Source: Aquabacterium sp. (GTDB taxonomy: Bacteria; Pseudomonadota; Gammaproteobacteria; Burkholderiales; Burkholderiaceae_C). Taken from it: a stretch of 64,000 nt of DNA. The translations under genes were made by a program, and so were the position numbers. Where the stretch lies: positions 62,001 through 126,000 of the forward strand of contig NZ_JAUSAR010000116.1 of assembly GCF_030652515.1 (NCBI RefSeq). Reading direction: 5' to 3'. Each line of letters starts with the position of its first letter. Positions within the stretch are counted from its first letter, which is position 1. Shown piece after piece: positions 46,466 to 55,490 of this stretch. The notes beneath the pieces are model-generated. The model ran no database searches and had not been told where the DNA came from. It saw only the letters and a program-made list of their open reading frames with translations.

Positions 46466-47641
46466 ATGGCGACCATGACATTGACCACCAACGACCTGAA
46501 CCACGCGCCGCTGGACGCGCCATCGACCTTGCTGGGCGGCTTGTCCCCACAGCAATTCATGCGCCGCCATTGGCAGAAAAAACCCTTGCTGATTCGCCAG
46601 GCCATGCCCGGCGTCAAGCCACCGGTGGACCGCTCCGCCTTGTTCGCCCTGGCGGGCCAGGACGAGGTCGAATCCCGCCTGATCGTGCAAGACCTGGCCA
46701 GCAACGACTGGCGCCTGCGTCAAGGCCCGATCCCCCGTCGCGGCCTGCCCAAGCTGGACCAGCCGGGCTGGACTTTGCTGGTGCAAGGACTGGACCTGCA
46801 CGTGCCTGCCGCCCACGCGATGCTGCGGCAATTCGGCTTCGTGCCGCAGGCCCGCGTCGACGACCTGATGATCTCGTACGCCAGCGATGGCGGCGGTGTC
46901 GGGCCGCACTACGATTCTTACGATGTGTTTTTGCTGCAGGTCCACGGACGGCGCCGCTGGCGCGTGGGGCCGCTCAAGGACGCCAGCCTGCGCCCGGACC
47001 TGCCGTTGAAGGTGCTGGCCAACTTCGAGCCGCAGGAAGAATGGCTGCTGGAGCCCGGCGACATGCTCTACCTGCCCCCCATGTGGGGCCACGATGGTGT
47101 GGCCGAGGGCGAATGCATGACCTGCTCGATCGGTTTTCGCGCGCCCGAGGCCACCGAGATCACCCGCGAGGTGTTGGGCCGCTGTGCCGAAGCCATGGAG
47201 CCTGCCCTCCAGCCACGCCTGTACAAAGACCCCAAGCAACCCGCGACCGATCAGCCCGGGCGCATCCCGGCCGACCTGCAGCAGTTTGCGCTGGAGGCCG
47301 TGCAGCGTTTCCTGAACGATCCACAACAGATCCAGGCCGCATTGGGCGAATCCTTGACGGAACTCAAACCTCGAGTCTGGTTCGAACCCGGTGAGCCTTT
47401 GCCCGATGGCGTTGGCGTGGTGCTGGACGCCAAAACCCGCATGGCCTACGACGACAAACGCATCTTTGCCAATGGCGAATCCTGGCTGGCGGCGGGTGCC
47501 GATGCGCGCTTGATGCGGGCGCTGGCCGATCGCCGCCAGCTCAGCGCCGCCACCGTGGCCAAGGCCAGTGCCGATGCCCGCGAGTTGCTGGACCAATGGT
47601 CGGAAGATGGCTGGTTGCATCCTGACCTGTCGACAATTTGA
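46466..47641 (+). CDS. JmjC/cupin ribosomal oxygenase, RoxA (YcfD)-like
   Basis: The protein is 391 residues from ATG 46466 (MATMTLTTND); ATG 46475 is an alternative. It is an Fe(II)/2-oxoglutarate oxygenase with the metal triad visible as GPHYDSYDVFLLQ (H148, D150) and MWGHDGVAEG (H209). Bacterial relatives hydroxylate an Arg of ribosomal protein L16. The N-terminal LSPQQFMRRHWQKKPLLIRQA and the C-terminal winged-helix-like region agree with the YcfD family. It reads toward a conserved hypothetical gene 22 bp downstream. Confidence 0.87.
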   Translation: MATMTLTTNDLNHAPLDAPSTLLGGLSPQQFMRRHWQKKPLLIRQAMPGVKPPVDRSALFALAGQDEVESRLIVQDLASNDWRLRQGPIPRRGLPKLDQPGWTLLVQGLDLHVPAAHAMLRQFGFVPQARVDDLMISYASDGGGVGPHYDSYDVFLLQVHGRRRWRVGPLKDASLRPDLPLKVLANFEPQEEWLLEPGDMLYLPPMWGHDGVAEGECMTCSIGFRAPEATEITREVLGRCAEAMEPALQPRLYKDPKQPATDQPGRIPADLQQFALEAVQRFLNDPQQIQAALGESLTELKPRVWFEPGEPLPDGVGVVLDAKTRMAYDDKRIFANGESWLAAGADARLMRALADRRQLSAATVAKASADARELLDQWSEDGWLHPDLSTI

Positions 47642-47663
47642 TGGCTGATGGAGGCTGCTTGCC

Positions 47664-48191
47664 ATGGATCACACTGAAATGACGCCCCCCCCTGGCGAAC
47701 CCGGCGAATTGGCCTTGGGCCGCATCGAGGGCTGGCCGGACTTCATTGACCGCGTGCGTGCCGCGATGGCCATGGCGGCAGCCCACCCGGTGCCTTTGTA
47801 CTTTTGCGATGGCGATTTCAGCCGGTGGCCACTGGGCGAGCGCAGTGTCATGGAGGCTTTTCAGCAATGGGGGCTGAACAGCCGGGTGACTCATTGCACG
47901 CTGGTGGCCGCCACGCTGGATGAGCTGCCTCGTCGGCATCCGCGCTGGGTGGCCTGGCGCGGTACCTGGGCGCACCGCGTGAAATGCTATTTGGCCGATC
48001 CTGACCAGGGGCCCTCTTTGATGCCCACCCTGGTGCTTGAAAATCAGCTCGGCTTGCGCCTGCTGGATCCCATCTCGGGGCGGGGCTTGTGGTCTCGCAG
48101 GCCCTCCGACCTCAGCGAATGGCGTCAAGAAGCTGATGTTATTTTGCAACGTTGTAGCGAGGCCTTGCCTCCGACGACTTTGGGCCTATAG
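47664..48191 (+). CDS. Conserved protein of unknown function, Burkholderiales type
   Basis: The 175-residue cytoplasmic protein has no recognised domain. Notable are its Trp-rich segments (EGWPDFIDRVRAAMAM; YFCDGDFSRWPLGERSVMEAFQQWG; RHPRWVAWRGTWAHRVKCYLAD). The layout, with a likely beta-strand before CDGDF and a central helix, is consistent with a small alpha/beta fold. It starts 22 bp after the RoxA-like gene and is probably in the same transcript. Codon use is like the host. Confidence 0.65.
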   Translation: MDHTEMTPPPGEPGELALGRIEGWPDFIDRVRAAMAMAAAHPVPLYFCDGDFSRWPLGERSVMEAFQQWGLNSRVTHCTLVAATLDELPRRHPRWVAWRGTWAHRVKCYLADPDQGPSLMPTLVLENQLGLRLLDPISGRGLWSRRPSDLSEWRQEADVILQRCSEALPPTTLGL

Positions 48192-48210
48192 GGAATTGCC
48201 CGAAGCATCG

Positions 48211-48216
48211 TATAAT
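48211..48216 (+). promoter_or_regulatory. Candidate -10 box for the Ala/Ser-rich lipoprotein gene
   Basis: A perfect TATAAT lies about 135 bp upstream of the lipoprotein start, just after the preceding gene's stop. It leaves a long leader that includes an AT-rich stretch at 48270-48340. No good -35 is seen at 17 bp. Confidence 0.4.
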
Positions 48217-48351
48217 TGCAGTCTGAATGAGTGGCAATTTAACGATTGCTGCACATCCAAAGTCACCGTCTCACATTTTTTTGGGGCTGTGAGCTTTGCA
48301 CATAGTTCCATAGAACCCCGTTTTTTGACTATTCCTTTTGAGGACACAAGC

Positions 48352-48594
48352 ATGAAAAAGTCGCTCCTGCTGGCTTCGTTGATCGCTGCCATGGCCCTGG
48401 CCGCTTGCGGTAAGAAAGCTGAAGAAACCGCTGTTGCTGAAGCCGCTTCGGCAGCTTCGGAAGCCGCTTCTGCCGCTTCGGCTGTTGCTGAAGTCGCTTC
48501 GGACGCTGCAGCTTCTGTGGCTGCTTCCGCTTCGGAAGCTGCTTCGGCCGTCGTTGAAGCTGCTTCGGCCGCGACTGACGCTGCCTCGAACTAA
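48352..48594 (+). CDS. Small Ala/Ser-repeat lipoprotein
   Basis: The protein is 80 residues. A lipoprotein signal peptide has its lipobox at LAAC (Cys19). Almost the whole mature part is built from degenerate repeats of AASEAASAAS/VAEVASDAAASV with Glu or Asp every 4-7 residues, which should form one long, acidic amphipathic helix. GAGGAC lies just upstream and a strong terminator lies 18 bp downstream, so it is a single-gene unit. Alanine-rich outer-membrane lipoproteins of this style (Lpp-like) can assemble as coiled coils. No family is claimed. Confidence 0.75.
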   Translation: MKKSLLLASLIAAMALAACGKKAEETAVAEAASAASEAASAASAVAEVASDAAASVAASASEAASAVVEAASAATDAASN

Positions 48595-48611
48595 TCTGTC
48601 CTCGCAGATTG

Positions 48612-48640
48612 AAAAAGCCGCTCTTCGGAGCGGCTTTTTT
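48612..48640 (+). terminator. Rho-independent terminator of the lipoprotein gene
   Basis: GCCGCTC (48617-48623) pairs with GAGCGGC (48628-48634) around a TTCG loop. It is flanked by A and T runs. Confidence 0.9.
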
Positions 48641-48668
48641 GCGTCTGGCTGAGGCATCGGTCTATGAA

Positions 48669-48705
48669 AAAAGCCCTGGCTGGTTCATACCAGCTCAGGG
48701 CTTTT
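48669..48705 (-). terminator. Terminator of bamC
   Basis: AAAAGCCCTG (48669-48678) with CAGGGCTTTT (48696-48705) and the inner pairing GCTGGT/ACCAGC form a stem of about 16 bp with a single bulge and a TCAT loop. It is flanked by A/T runs on both strands and lies 24 bp beyond the bamC stop. Confidence 0.85.
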
Positions 48706-48728
48706 GGCTTTTGGGCCGGTGGGTGCGG

Positions 48729-49892
48729 TCAGCTGAGTTCGTCCAGCAACTGCTTGGTGATGCGACGGCCGGTATCCGACGTCTCGGCTTCGCCCTTGCT
48801 GTTCAGCACCTTGACGGCGCTGTTGATGCCCTTGGCGGAGACCTGAACGCGGTAACGCTTCAGGCCATCGGCATTGGTGTCCGATGAGCCGAAGAGGCGC
48901 GAGAAGAAACCGGGCTTGCTGGCATTGGGATCGGTGCTTGGGGCCAGGCGGATCTCGTAGGTGCCTTGGCTGCGGTCGCGGTCTTCAATCGTGAAGCCGC
49001 CACGGTCCAGGGCCAGGCCCACGCGGCGCCACACGGTGTCGAAATCGTCATCGGCGGCCAGCGAAACGCCATCGGCTTCCAGCCTGACGCGGGCGGGCGC
49101 AGCAGGGGCAGCCGTGCCCGCAGCCACACTGGCCTTGGCGGCGGCCGCCGTGTCCTTGGGCGAACCCAGCTTGAGCATCAAGCGCGACAGCATTTCTGCT
49201 TCCAGGCTCGTGTCAGCGGGGCGGGCTACCCATTTGGTCTGGTCCTTGCGCGAGTCTTCGTAGATTTCCTGCGTGCCGCGGTGGGTGATGTAGATCTCGC
49301 TGCCTTGTGCGGTGCGCTCGATGCGGGTGCGGAATTGATCGCGCTCGCCAGTGTCGTACAGGCTGTCGAGGATGCCGCCCAGCAGTTTGCGCACGCCGCT
49401 TTGCGGCAGCTTGGCGCGGTTTTCCGACCAGTTGGTTTCCATGAGGCCGGTGCTGGCTTGTTCCACCGGTAATTCAAAGCCGGACTCCAGCCAGAAAGAC
49501 TTGACCTGTTCCCAGACTTTTTCCGGGGGCAGGGCCACGCTCAGCCAGCGGTTCTGGCCGCTGCGCTCCAGCTTGACCAAACCGGATTGCGGCATGGCGA
49601 CGGTGGTGCCTGCATCAACGCCGGGCGTGCGTTCCGGGATGGCCATGCTGCTGGCCGACACGGTGGAAGGCTGCGTTTGCTGGCCGTAGCGGGACTGGCC
49701 TGACAACTGGGTCAGGTCGGGGGGCACATCCAGGTTCACGGTTTTGGCACCGCTGCTGCGGTAATCCACTTTGTCGCCCGACAGCACATTGCTGACGGAT
49801 GAGCACCCGGTGGTGCTCAGTGCGCCGATCAGCGCCAGGCTGAGAGCGGTCAGGCGGAGAGGGCTTGGTGTCTTCAACATGGGCAAGGGCAT
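48729..49892 (-). CDS. bamC: Outer membrane protein assembly factor BamC
   Basis: The 387-residue lipoprotein (lipobox LSTTGC) is part of the BAM complex that inserts beta-barrel proteins into the outer membrane. It has an unstructured N-terminus (DVPPDLTQLSGQSRY, the BamD-binding lasso) and two helix-grip domains (about 105-235 and 275-385), the first with WLSVALPPEKVWEQVKSFW. An Ala/Pro-rich linker joins them. It lies downstream of dapA with 55 bp between, the arrangement known from E. coli dapA-nlpB. Start could be Met5. Confidence 0.9.
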   Translation of the reverse strand: MPLPMLKTPSPLRLTALSLALIGALSTTGCSSVSNVLSGDKVDYRSSGAKTVNLDVPPDLTQLSGQSRYGQQTQPSTVSASSMAIPERTPGVDAGTTVAMPQSGLVKLERSGQNRWLSVALPPEKVWEQVKSFWLESGFELPVEQASTGLMETNWSENRAKLPQSGVRKLLGGILDSLYDTGERDQFRTRIERTAQGSEIYITHRGTQEIYEDSRKDQTKWVARPADTSLEAEMLSRLMLKLGSPKDTAAAAKASVAAGTAAPAAPARVRLEADGVSLAADDDFDTVWRRVGLALDRGGFTIEDRDRSQGTYEIRLAPSTDPNASKPGFFSRLFGSSDTNADGLKRYRVQVSAKGINSAVKVLNSKGEAETSDTGRRITKQLLDELS

Positions 49893-49947
49893 CCGGGGTC
49901 AAGTCAATCGGCGCATGGATTGCGCACAGGGCGTGATCCTACAGGGA

Positions 49948-50829
49948 TCACAACAAGCCGCATTCGCGCAGCGCGGATTCAACGATGGTCTGGCCAGACT
50001 CGGTCAGCGTGGTCAATGGCAGGCGCAGCGCGCCACCGGCCTTGCCCATGCGGGCCAGGGCCCACTTGACGGGGATGGGGTTGGGCTCGACGAACAGGTG
50101 CTTGTGCAGTGGCAGCAAGCCCATGTGCAACTCGACTGCGCGCTGGGTGTCGCCGGCCATGGCGGCCTTGCACAGTTCGGCCATGCCACGCGGGGCCACG
50201 TTGGCCGTCACGCTGATGTTGCCGTGTCCGCCCAGCAGCATCAGGGCCACGGCGGTGGGGTCATCGCCCGAATAGATGCTGAAGCCCTTGGGCGCTTGCT
50301 TGATCAACCAGGCGGCGCGTTCGATGTTGCCGGTGGCTTCCTTCAGGCCGATGACGCCGGGCAGCGTGGCCAGACGCAGGGCGGTCTCGGGCGTCATGTC
50401 GGCCACGGTGCGGCCGGGCACGTTGTACAGCACCACAGGGATGTCCACCGCGGAAGCGATGGCCTTGAAGTGCTGGTAGATGCCTTCTTGCGTGGGCTTG
50501 TTGTAGTAAGGCACGACCTGCAGGGTGCAGTCGGCACCGACTTTCTTGGCGTACTCGCTCAGCTCGATGGCTTCGCGGGTGGAGTTGGCGCCAGCACCCG
50601 CCATGATCGGCACGCGGCCAGCGGCTTGTTCCACGGCCACGCGGATGATTTCGCGGTGTTCCTCGAATGACACGGTGGGCGATTCACCCGTGGTACCCAC
50701 CACGCCGATGCAATTGGTGCCCTCGGCGATGTGCCAGTCGATCAGCTTGCGCAGACTGTCATAGTCAACGCTGCCGTCGTCGTGCAGGGGGGTGATGAGG
50801 GCGACGATACTGCCAAAAATGGATTTCAT
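49948..50829 (-). CDS. dapA: 4-hydroxy-tetrahydrodipicolinate synthase
   Basis: The 293-residue TIM-barrel aldolase condenses pyruvate with aspartate semialdehyde in lysine and diaminopimelate synthesis. The Schiff-base lysine is K163 (IGLKEATGN), the catalytic Tyr is Y135 ([10 protein letters not shown]), and the Thr pair is in [10 protein letters not shown] (T46/T47). Length and motifs are canonical. It is upstream of bamC on the same strand. Confidence 0.97.
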   Translation of the reverse strand: MKSIFGSIVALITPLHDDGSVDYDSLRKLIDWHIAEGTNCIGVVGTTGESPTVSFEEHREIIRVAVEQAAGRVPIMAGAGANSTREAIELSEYAKKVGADCTLQVVPYYNKPTQEGIYQHFKAIASAVDIPVVLYNVPGRTVADMTPETALRLATLPGVIGLKEATGNIERAAWLIKQAPKGFSIYSGDDPTAVALMLLGGHGNISVTANVAPRGMAELCKAAMAGDTQRAVELHMGLLPLHKHLFVEPNPIPVKWALARMGKAGGALRLPLTTLTESGQTIVESALRECGLL

Positions 50830-50936
50830 GCTGATTCCTTCAATCGCGGGATTTTACCCAGCGCGACGGGGTCCTGTGTAAAGGGGCGTGCGGGGTATGC
50901 CCGGGGCCCTGTGGCGGCGCTGTTGAACAACACCGC

Positions 50937-51758
50937 CTAATGCGGGTGAACGTCTTGTTTGAGCGCGGCCAGGGCCAGTTTGTCGACCAGGCCCGGCGCG
51001 ATCAGTTTCAACCAACGCGCCAGCTTGCCTTTGGCTGACATGACGACTTCACGCTGGCGATTTTCAGCACCCAGGCGGATGAGTCGGGCGCATTCTTCAA
51101 TGGACATGGCGCCGCGTTCGTCCAGGCCACTTTGGCCGGCTGGTTGCCCTTGGGCATTGAAGCCCCGGTAGCGGATTTCGGTGGCGACCACGCCCGGGTA
51201 CGTGAGGGTGACCGTGACGCCGTGCGGCAGCATTTCAATGCGCAGGGCCTCGAAGAAACCGGTCATGGCGAACTTGGTGGCGCTGTAGGCAGTGCGCCCG
51301 GGCACACCGACCAGTCCAGCGAGGCTGGAGACGACCACGATGCGGCCCCGGCTGGCCTTCAGGTGCGGCAGGGCGGCGTGGGTGCACCAGGCGCTGCCCC
51401 ACAGGTTGATGCGCATGAGTTGTTCGTACCAGGCCATGTCGGCCACGTCTTCCAACAGCGCATGCGCCGACATGCCGGCGTTGTTGACCAGGGTGTCGAT
51501 GCGGCCAAATCGGGCCACGGTGTCGGCGATCAGGCCTCGGCAGGCGCCTTCCTGGCCCACATCGGTGGGGCGCACCAGCACCTGGGCACCTGCCTGGCGG
51601 CATTGTTCGGCCACTTGTTCCAGTTTGTCAGCGCTGCGGGCCGCCAGCACCAGGTCCAGCTTGGCGCCGCCTTGCCGGGCCATTTGCCGGGCCAGTTCGG
51701 CGCCAATGCCGTCAGAGGCGCCGGTGATGATCACGACTTGTCTCAAAAGCAACTCCAC
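50937..51758 (-). CDS. Short-chain dehydrogenase/reductase
   Basis: The 273-residue classical SDR has the nucleotide-binding TGASDGIGAEL, the NNAGMSA motif and the catalytic YSATK (Y-x3-K) preceded by the active-site Ser in VVSSLAG. The substrate is unknown. The start is a GTG at 51758, which overlaps the end of the small membrane protein gene upstream by 16 bp, so translation is probably coupled. The C-terminus (KGKLARWLKLIAPGLVDKLAL) looks amphipathic and may touch the membrane. Confidence 0.88.
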   Translation of the reverse strand: MELLLRQVVIITGASDGIGAELARQMARQGGAKLDLVLAARSADKLEQVAEQCRQAGAQVLVRPTDVGQEGACRGLIADTVARFGRIDTLVNNAGMSAHALLEDVADMAWYEQLMRINLWGSAWCTHAALPHLKASRGRIVVVSSLAGLVGVPGRTAYSATKFAMTGFFEALRIEMLPHGVTVTLTYPGVVATEIRYRGFNAQGQPAGQSGLDERGAMSIEECARLIRLGAENRQREVVMSAKGKLARWLKLIAPGLVDKLALAALKQDVHPH

Positions 51759-51892
51759 AGACGCGAGGCCAGGTCAAAGACCAGGTGGCTTCGGAAATAC
51801 ATGAGGAAGACCAATGCGAGCAGGGCAGCCGCACCCACGTAGGCCAGCCAGCGCCATGGCCGTTTTGAGGGCATGAAAAAGGGCATGGTCAT
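51743..51892 (-). CDS. Small single-pass membrane protein
   Basis: This 49-residue frame (MTMPFFMPSKRPWRWLAYVG...) has one clear membrane helix (WLAYVGAAALLALVFLMYF) preceded by basic residues. It lies between the MFS gene and the SDR and overlaps the SDR start by 16 bp. Tight coupling and the sensible topology support it being real. Alternative start at 51886. Confidence 0.5.
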   Translation of the reverse strand: MTMPFFMPSKRPWRWLAYVGAAALLALVFLMYFRSHLVFDLASRLWSCF

Positions 51893-51905
51893 CGCGACTC
51901 GGAAA

Positions 51906-53147
51906 TCAGGCCCTGGCCAAGGTTCGGCCTGCCGGGGCTTCGTTTTCCTTGACCGGAAGGTTCAGGGCCGCGGCCAACAAACCCAGGCCCACGGCCAACC
52001 ACCAGACGACATCGTAGCTGCCCGTGAGGTCATACAAGCGCCCACCCAGCCACACGCCCATGAAAGATCCGATCTGGTGCGAGAAGAACACCAGCGCACC
52101 CAGCATGGACAAATGCTGCACCCCCAGCATCTGCGCCACCACGGCGTTGGTGGGCGGCACGGTGGACAGCCACAAGGCGCCCATCGCAGCGGCGAACAGG
52201 CCCACGCTGAGTGGACTGAGCGGGGTCAGGATGAAGGCGATCATCACCACCGAGCGCAAGGTGTAGATGCCTGACAGGATCCAGGTCTTGCGGTACTTCT
52301 GCCCCAGGGCGCCCGCCACGTAGGTGCCGACCACGTTGAAAAGGCCGATCAGGGCCAGGGCCGTGGTGGCCACGGTGGGATCGAGTTGGTGGTCTTTGAG
52401 GTAGCTGGGCAGGTGCACGCCGATGAACGCCAACTGGAAACCGCACACGAAGTAGCCGCCGGTCAGCAGCAGGTAGCTGGGGTGCGTGAGGGCTTCGCGC
52501 AGGGCTTGGCCGGCGGTTTGCTTCAGTTCGGGATTCAGGATGTTGCGGGCGGTGGCCTCGGCACGCAGGGCTTGAGGGTCGTCGCGCAGGCCCCAGGCCA
52601 GGGGAATCAACAGCAGCGCGAAGCTGGCCAGCACCCACAGGGCTTGTTGCCAGCCCAGGTGGCTGATCAACAGGCTGGACACCGGCACCATCAGGAATTG
52701 TCCGAAAGACCCGGCCGCCGCCGTGATGCCCATGGCCCACGAGCGTTTCGCCGGGTCGACATGCCGCCCCAGCACGCCATAGACCACAGCGTAGGTGGAG
52801 CAGGCCTGGCCCAGGCCGACCAGCACGCCGGTGCTGAGCATGAACAGGGTCGGGGTGTCGGCCATGGCCATGCCAAGCAGGCCACAGCCGTACAGCAGGG
52901 CGCCCGCCCACAGCACCCAGAAGGCGCCACGTCGGTCGGCCCACCAGCCCACGATGGGGCCAGCGGCACCCCACACCAGGTTTTGCACGGCCATGGCCAG
53001 CGAAAACGACTCGCGGCTCCAGCCTCGCTCCATGATGATCGGCTGCAGCCACAAGCCAAAACCGTGGCGGATGCCCATGGACAAGGTGACGACCAGGGCG
53101 CCGCACAGCAGCAGCTGCTGCAAAGGCAGGCGGGAATCGTTGCGCAT
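51906..53147 (-). CDS. Major facilitator superfamily transporter
   Basis: The 413-residue protein has twelve predicted helices with the MFS loop motif in GWWADRRGAFWVLWAG (between helices 2 and 3). A longer cytoplasmic loop follows helix 6 (DDPQALRAEATARNILNPELKQ). It resembles the OxlT/monocarboxylate-type MFS group (COG2223/2807) by the opening LSMGIRHGFGLWLQPIIMERGWSR. The substrate is not identifiable. It is the first of the leftward series MFS-small membrane protein-SDR. Confidence 0.85.
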   Translation of the reverse strand: MRNDSRLPLQQLLLCGALVVTLSMGIRHGFGLWLQPIIMERGWSRESFSLAMAVQNLVWGAAGPIVGWWADRRGAFWVLWAGALLYGCGLLGMAMADTPTLFMLSTGVLVGLGQACSTYAVVYGVLGRHVDPAKRSWAMGITAAAGSFGQFLMVPVSSLLISHLGWQQALWVLASFALLLIPLAWGLRDDPQALRAEATARNILNPELKQTAGQALREALTHPSYLLLTGGYFVCGFQLAFIGVHLPSYLKDHQLDPTVATTALALIGLFNVVGTYVAGALGQKYRKTWILSGIYTLRSVVMIAFILTPLSPLSVGLFAAAMGALWLSTVPPTNAVVAQMLGVQHLSMLGALVFFSHQIGSFMGVWLGGRLYDLTGSYDVVWWLAVGLGLLAAALNLPVKENEAPAGRTLARA

Positions 53148-53195
53148 GAGGAGGGCGCCCGGCCAGGCGCGGTGGATTGAACAGGGGCGGGTCGG

Positions 53196-53546
53196 TCAGA
53201 CCTGCATGTTCATGATATCCGTGTACGCCTGAACCAGCTTGTTGCGCACCTGAACCGCCGACTGAAAGCCCAATTGAGCCTTCTGCATGGAGATCATGGT
53301 TTGTTCCAGACTGACGGTGGGGTTGTCGAATTGCACTTCGCGCTGCATGGCGCTGGCCTGGTTCTGAGCTTGGCTGACCGAACCCAGGGCGCTGGAAAAA
53401 GCCGCCTGGAAACTGGATTTTTCAACGTTGCCGGCGCCGCCCAGGGCGTCCAGCCGTGTTTTGGCCTGAACGCGCTCGGCGATGTCGGACATGCCCGCTT
53501 TGGCAGCGGCCTGTGCGAAATCAAAAGGCTTAAGTTTCAGGTCCAT
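53196..53546 (-). CDS. fliE: Flagellar hook-basal body complex protein FliE
   Basis: The 116-residue adaptor joins the MS ring to the proximal rod. The C-terminal signature is clear: PTVSLEQTMISMQKAQLGFQSAVQVRNKLVQAYTDIMNMQV (positions about 76-116). The N-terminal half is helical. It is divergent from fliF, with a shared 206-bp upstream region, whereas in many bacteria fliE leads the fliF operon. Confidence 0.93.
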   Translation of the reverse strand: MDLKLKPFDFAQAAAKAGMSDIAERVQAKTRLDALGGAGNVEKSSFQAAFSSALGSVSQAQNQASAMQREVQFDNPTVSLEQTMISMQKAQLGFQSAVQVRNKLVQAYTDIMNMQV

Positions 53547-53752
53547 GGTGCCGTTATCTCAGACAAGGCGTGATGCAGTTCACCACGATGCCAATACTAG
53601 GCGTCCATGCTTGATCCGAAGTTGGGAAGTGCCCGGTAAATCTGCGGCTGTTCCCGGCACTTTTGCCCGCTCTTCCTCCGAATAATGGACGTGTTCCGGC
53701 GGGTTTGCGGCATCGTATGGTTTCGATGCGCGACCCAACGCTTCGACCACAC

Positions 53753-55480
53753 ATGGAAGTCACAGTCGCACCAACTCAAGCTGTCATCGCATCGCCGAAT
53801 CAGGTGATCGAACCCACGCCGCCGCTCAATTTTGTTCAGCGCGTGGGCGCTTTGCCCATGCAGCGCAAGTTGATGCTGGGGGGCGGCCTGGCGGCCATCG
53901 TTGCCATCTTCATTGCCATGGTGATGTGGGGCAAGCAGGGCGATTTCCGGGTGCTGTATGCCAATTTGTCCGACAAGGACGGCGGCGCGATCGTGGCCTC
54001 GCTGCAGCAGATGAACATTCCCTACAAGTACGCCGACGGCGGTGGTGCTATCCTGGTGCCAGCCGACAAGGTGCACGATGTGCGCCTGAAGCTGGCCTCT
54101 GCCGGTTTGCCCAAGGGCTCGGTGGTGGGTTTTGAATTGATGGAAACCCAGAAATTCGGCGTGACCCAGTTCCAGGAGCGCCTGAACTTCCAGCGCGGCC
54201 TGGAGGGCGAGCTGACCCGCTCGATCCAGACCTTGAACGGCGTGCAGAGTGCCCGTGTGCACCTGGCGCTGCCCAACCAGAACGGTTTCTTCCGCGAACA
54301 GCAAAAGCCCTCGGCCTCCGTGGTGCTGACCTTGTACCCTGGCCGCACCCTGGACCGTGGCCAGGTGGCAGGCATCGTGCACCTGGTGTCGTCCAGCGTG
54401 CCTGAGATGCCCACCAAGGCCGTGAGCGTGCTGGACCAGTCGGGCGGCCTGCTGTCAGGCCCCAATGATGGTGTGGATCAGGCAGGCCTGGACGCCCAGC
54501 AATTGCAGTACGTGCATCAGATCGAGGCCAACTACACGCAGCGCATCAAGGACATCCTGGAGCCAGTGCTGGGGCAGAACAACCTGCGCGCCCAGGTCAC
54601 GGCCGATGTCGATTTCTCGCAGGTGGAATCGACCGCTGAAGAATACAAGCCCAACCAGGGCCAGGCGCCCGCTTCGGTGCGCAGCCAGCAAAGCACGGAG
54701 CAATCAGGTGGTGGCGCGGCCACGCCTTCGGGCGTGCCAGGCGCGGCCAGCAACCAGCCGCCGACCCCCGCCACGGCGCCGGTGAATGGCACGGCGCAAG
54801 CGTTGCAAGCAGGCCAGGGCGCCGGTGGCACCAACGGCACCAGCCGCCGCGAGGCCGTCACCAATTACGAAGTGGACAAGACCGTGCGTGTGACGCGCAA
54901 TGCCACTGGCACGATCAAGCGCCTGAACGCCGCCGTGGTGCTGAACAGCCGCTCGGTCACCGATGCCAAGGGCAAGACCACGGTGCAGCCCATCAGCCAG
55001 GAAGAGCTCGACAAGTTGACGGCGCTGGTGCGCGAGACCATCGGCTTCAACGAGCAGCGTGGCGATTCGGTCAAGCTGATCAACACGCCTTTCCAGGTGG
55101 TGAAAGACGAGCCCGACAACACCCCGTTCTGGAAGAGCCCCGAGACGGTGGACCTGTTGCGCACGCTGGCCGTGCCGGGCGCCTTGACGCTGGCAGCGCT
55201 GATCGTGGTGTTTGGCGCGATCCGCCCGGCGATCAAGGCTGCCCAGCCTGTCGTGTCTGAAGAAGACAAACAACCCAAATTGAACGCGGTGGTCGATGAC
55301 CTGCAAGAGCTGCCTGGCTTGCAGACGATCCCGCCCGGCATGGTGATGGGCCCGAACGGCCAGCTGTTGCCGGCCCTGGGCGCACCCACGGGTGATGCAC
55401 GCCTGGAAGCGGCACGTCAGTTGGCGCGGGAGAACCCCGCGGCCATGGCCGGTGTGATGCGCGATTGGATGGCTGGTTAG
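53753..55480 (+). CDS. fliF: Flagellar MS-ring protein FliF
   Basis: The protein is about 575 residues from ATG 53753 (MEVTVAPTQAVIAS); in-frame starts at 53717 and 53726 are also possible. It builds the MS ring in the inner membrane. There is a membrane helix at about residues 45-65 (LGGGLAAIVAIFIAMVMWG), then the ring-building motifs (DFRVLYANLSDKDGGAIVASL; GVTQFQERLNFQRGLEGEL). A Pro/Ala/Gly-rich periplasmic loop (about 300-370) follows, with a second helix (LAVPGALTLAALIVVFGAI). The C-terminal tail binds FliG. Confidence 0.94.
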   Translation: MEVTVAPTQAVIASPNQVIEPTPPLNFVQRVGALPMQRKLMLGGGLAAIVAIFIAMVMWGKQGDFRVLYANLSDKDGGAIVASLQQMNIPYKYADGGGAILVPADKVHDVRLKLASAGLPKGSVVGFELMETQKFGVTQFQERLNFQRGLEGELTRSIQTLNGVQSARVHLALPNQNGFFREQQKPSASVVLTLYPGRTLDRGQVAGIVHLVSSSVPEMPTKAVSVLDQSGGLLSGPNDGVDQAGLDAQQLQYVHQIEANYTQRIKDILEPVLGQNNLRAQVTADVDFSQVESTAEEYKPNQGQAPASVRSQQSTEQSGGGAATPSGVPGAASNQPPTPATAPVNGTAQALQAGQGAGGTNGTSRREAVTNYEVDKTVRVTRNATGTIKRLNAAVVLNSRSVTDAKGKTTVQPISQEELDKLTALVRETIGFNEQRGDSVKLINTPFQVVKDEPDNTPFWKSPETVDLLRTLAVPGALTLAALIVVFGAIRPAIKAAQPVVSEEDKQPKLNAVVDDLQELPGLQTIPPGMVMGPNGQLLPALGAPTGDARLEAARQLARENPAAMAGVMRDWMAG

Positions 55481-55490
55481 CCAAGGACGG

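Noticed and set aside
48430-48590. Short tandem DNA repeats suggesting a CRISPR or satellite array
   Set aside because: The repetition follows the Ala/Ser codons of the lipoprotein and has no spacer-repeat structure. No CRISPR array was seen anywhere in the window.
53690-53752. Sigma-54 or sigma-28 promoter upstream of fliF
   Set aside because: GGCAC and TTTTGC are too close for sigma-54 spacing, and the CCGAATAAT match to the sigma-28 -10 has no matching -35.
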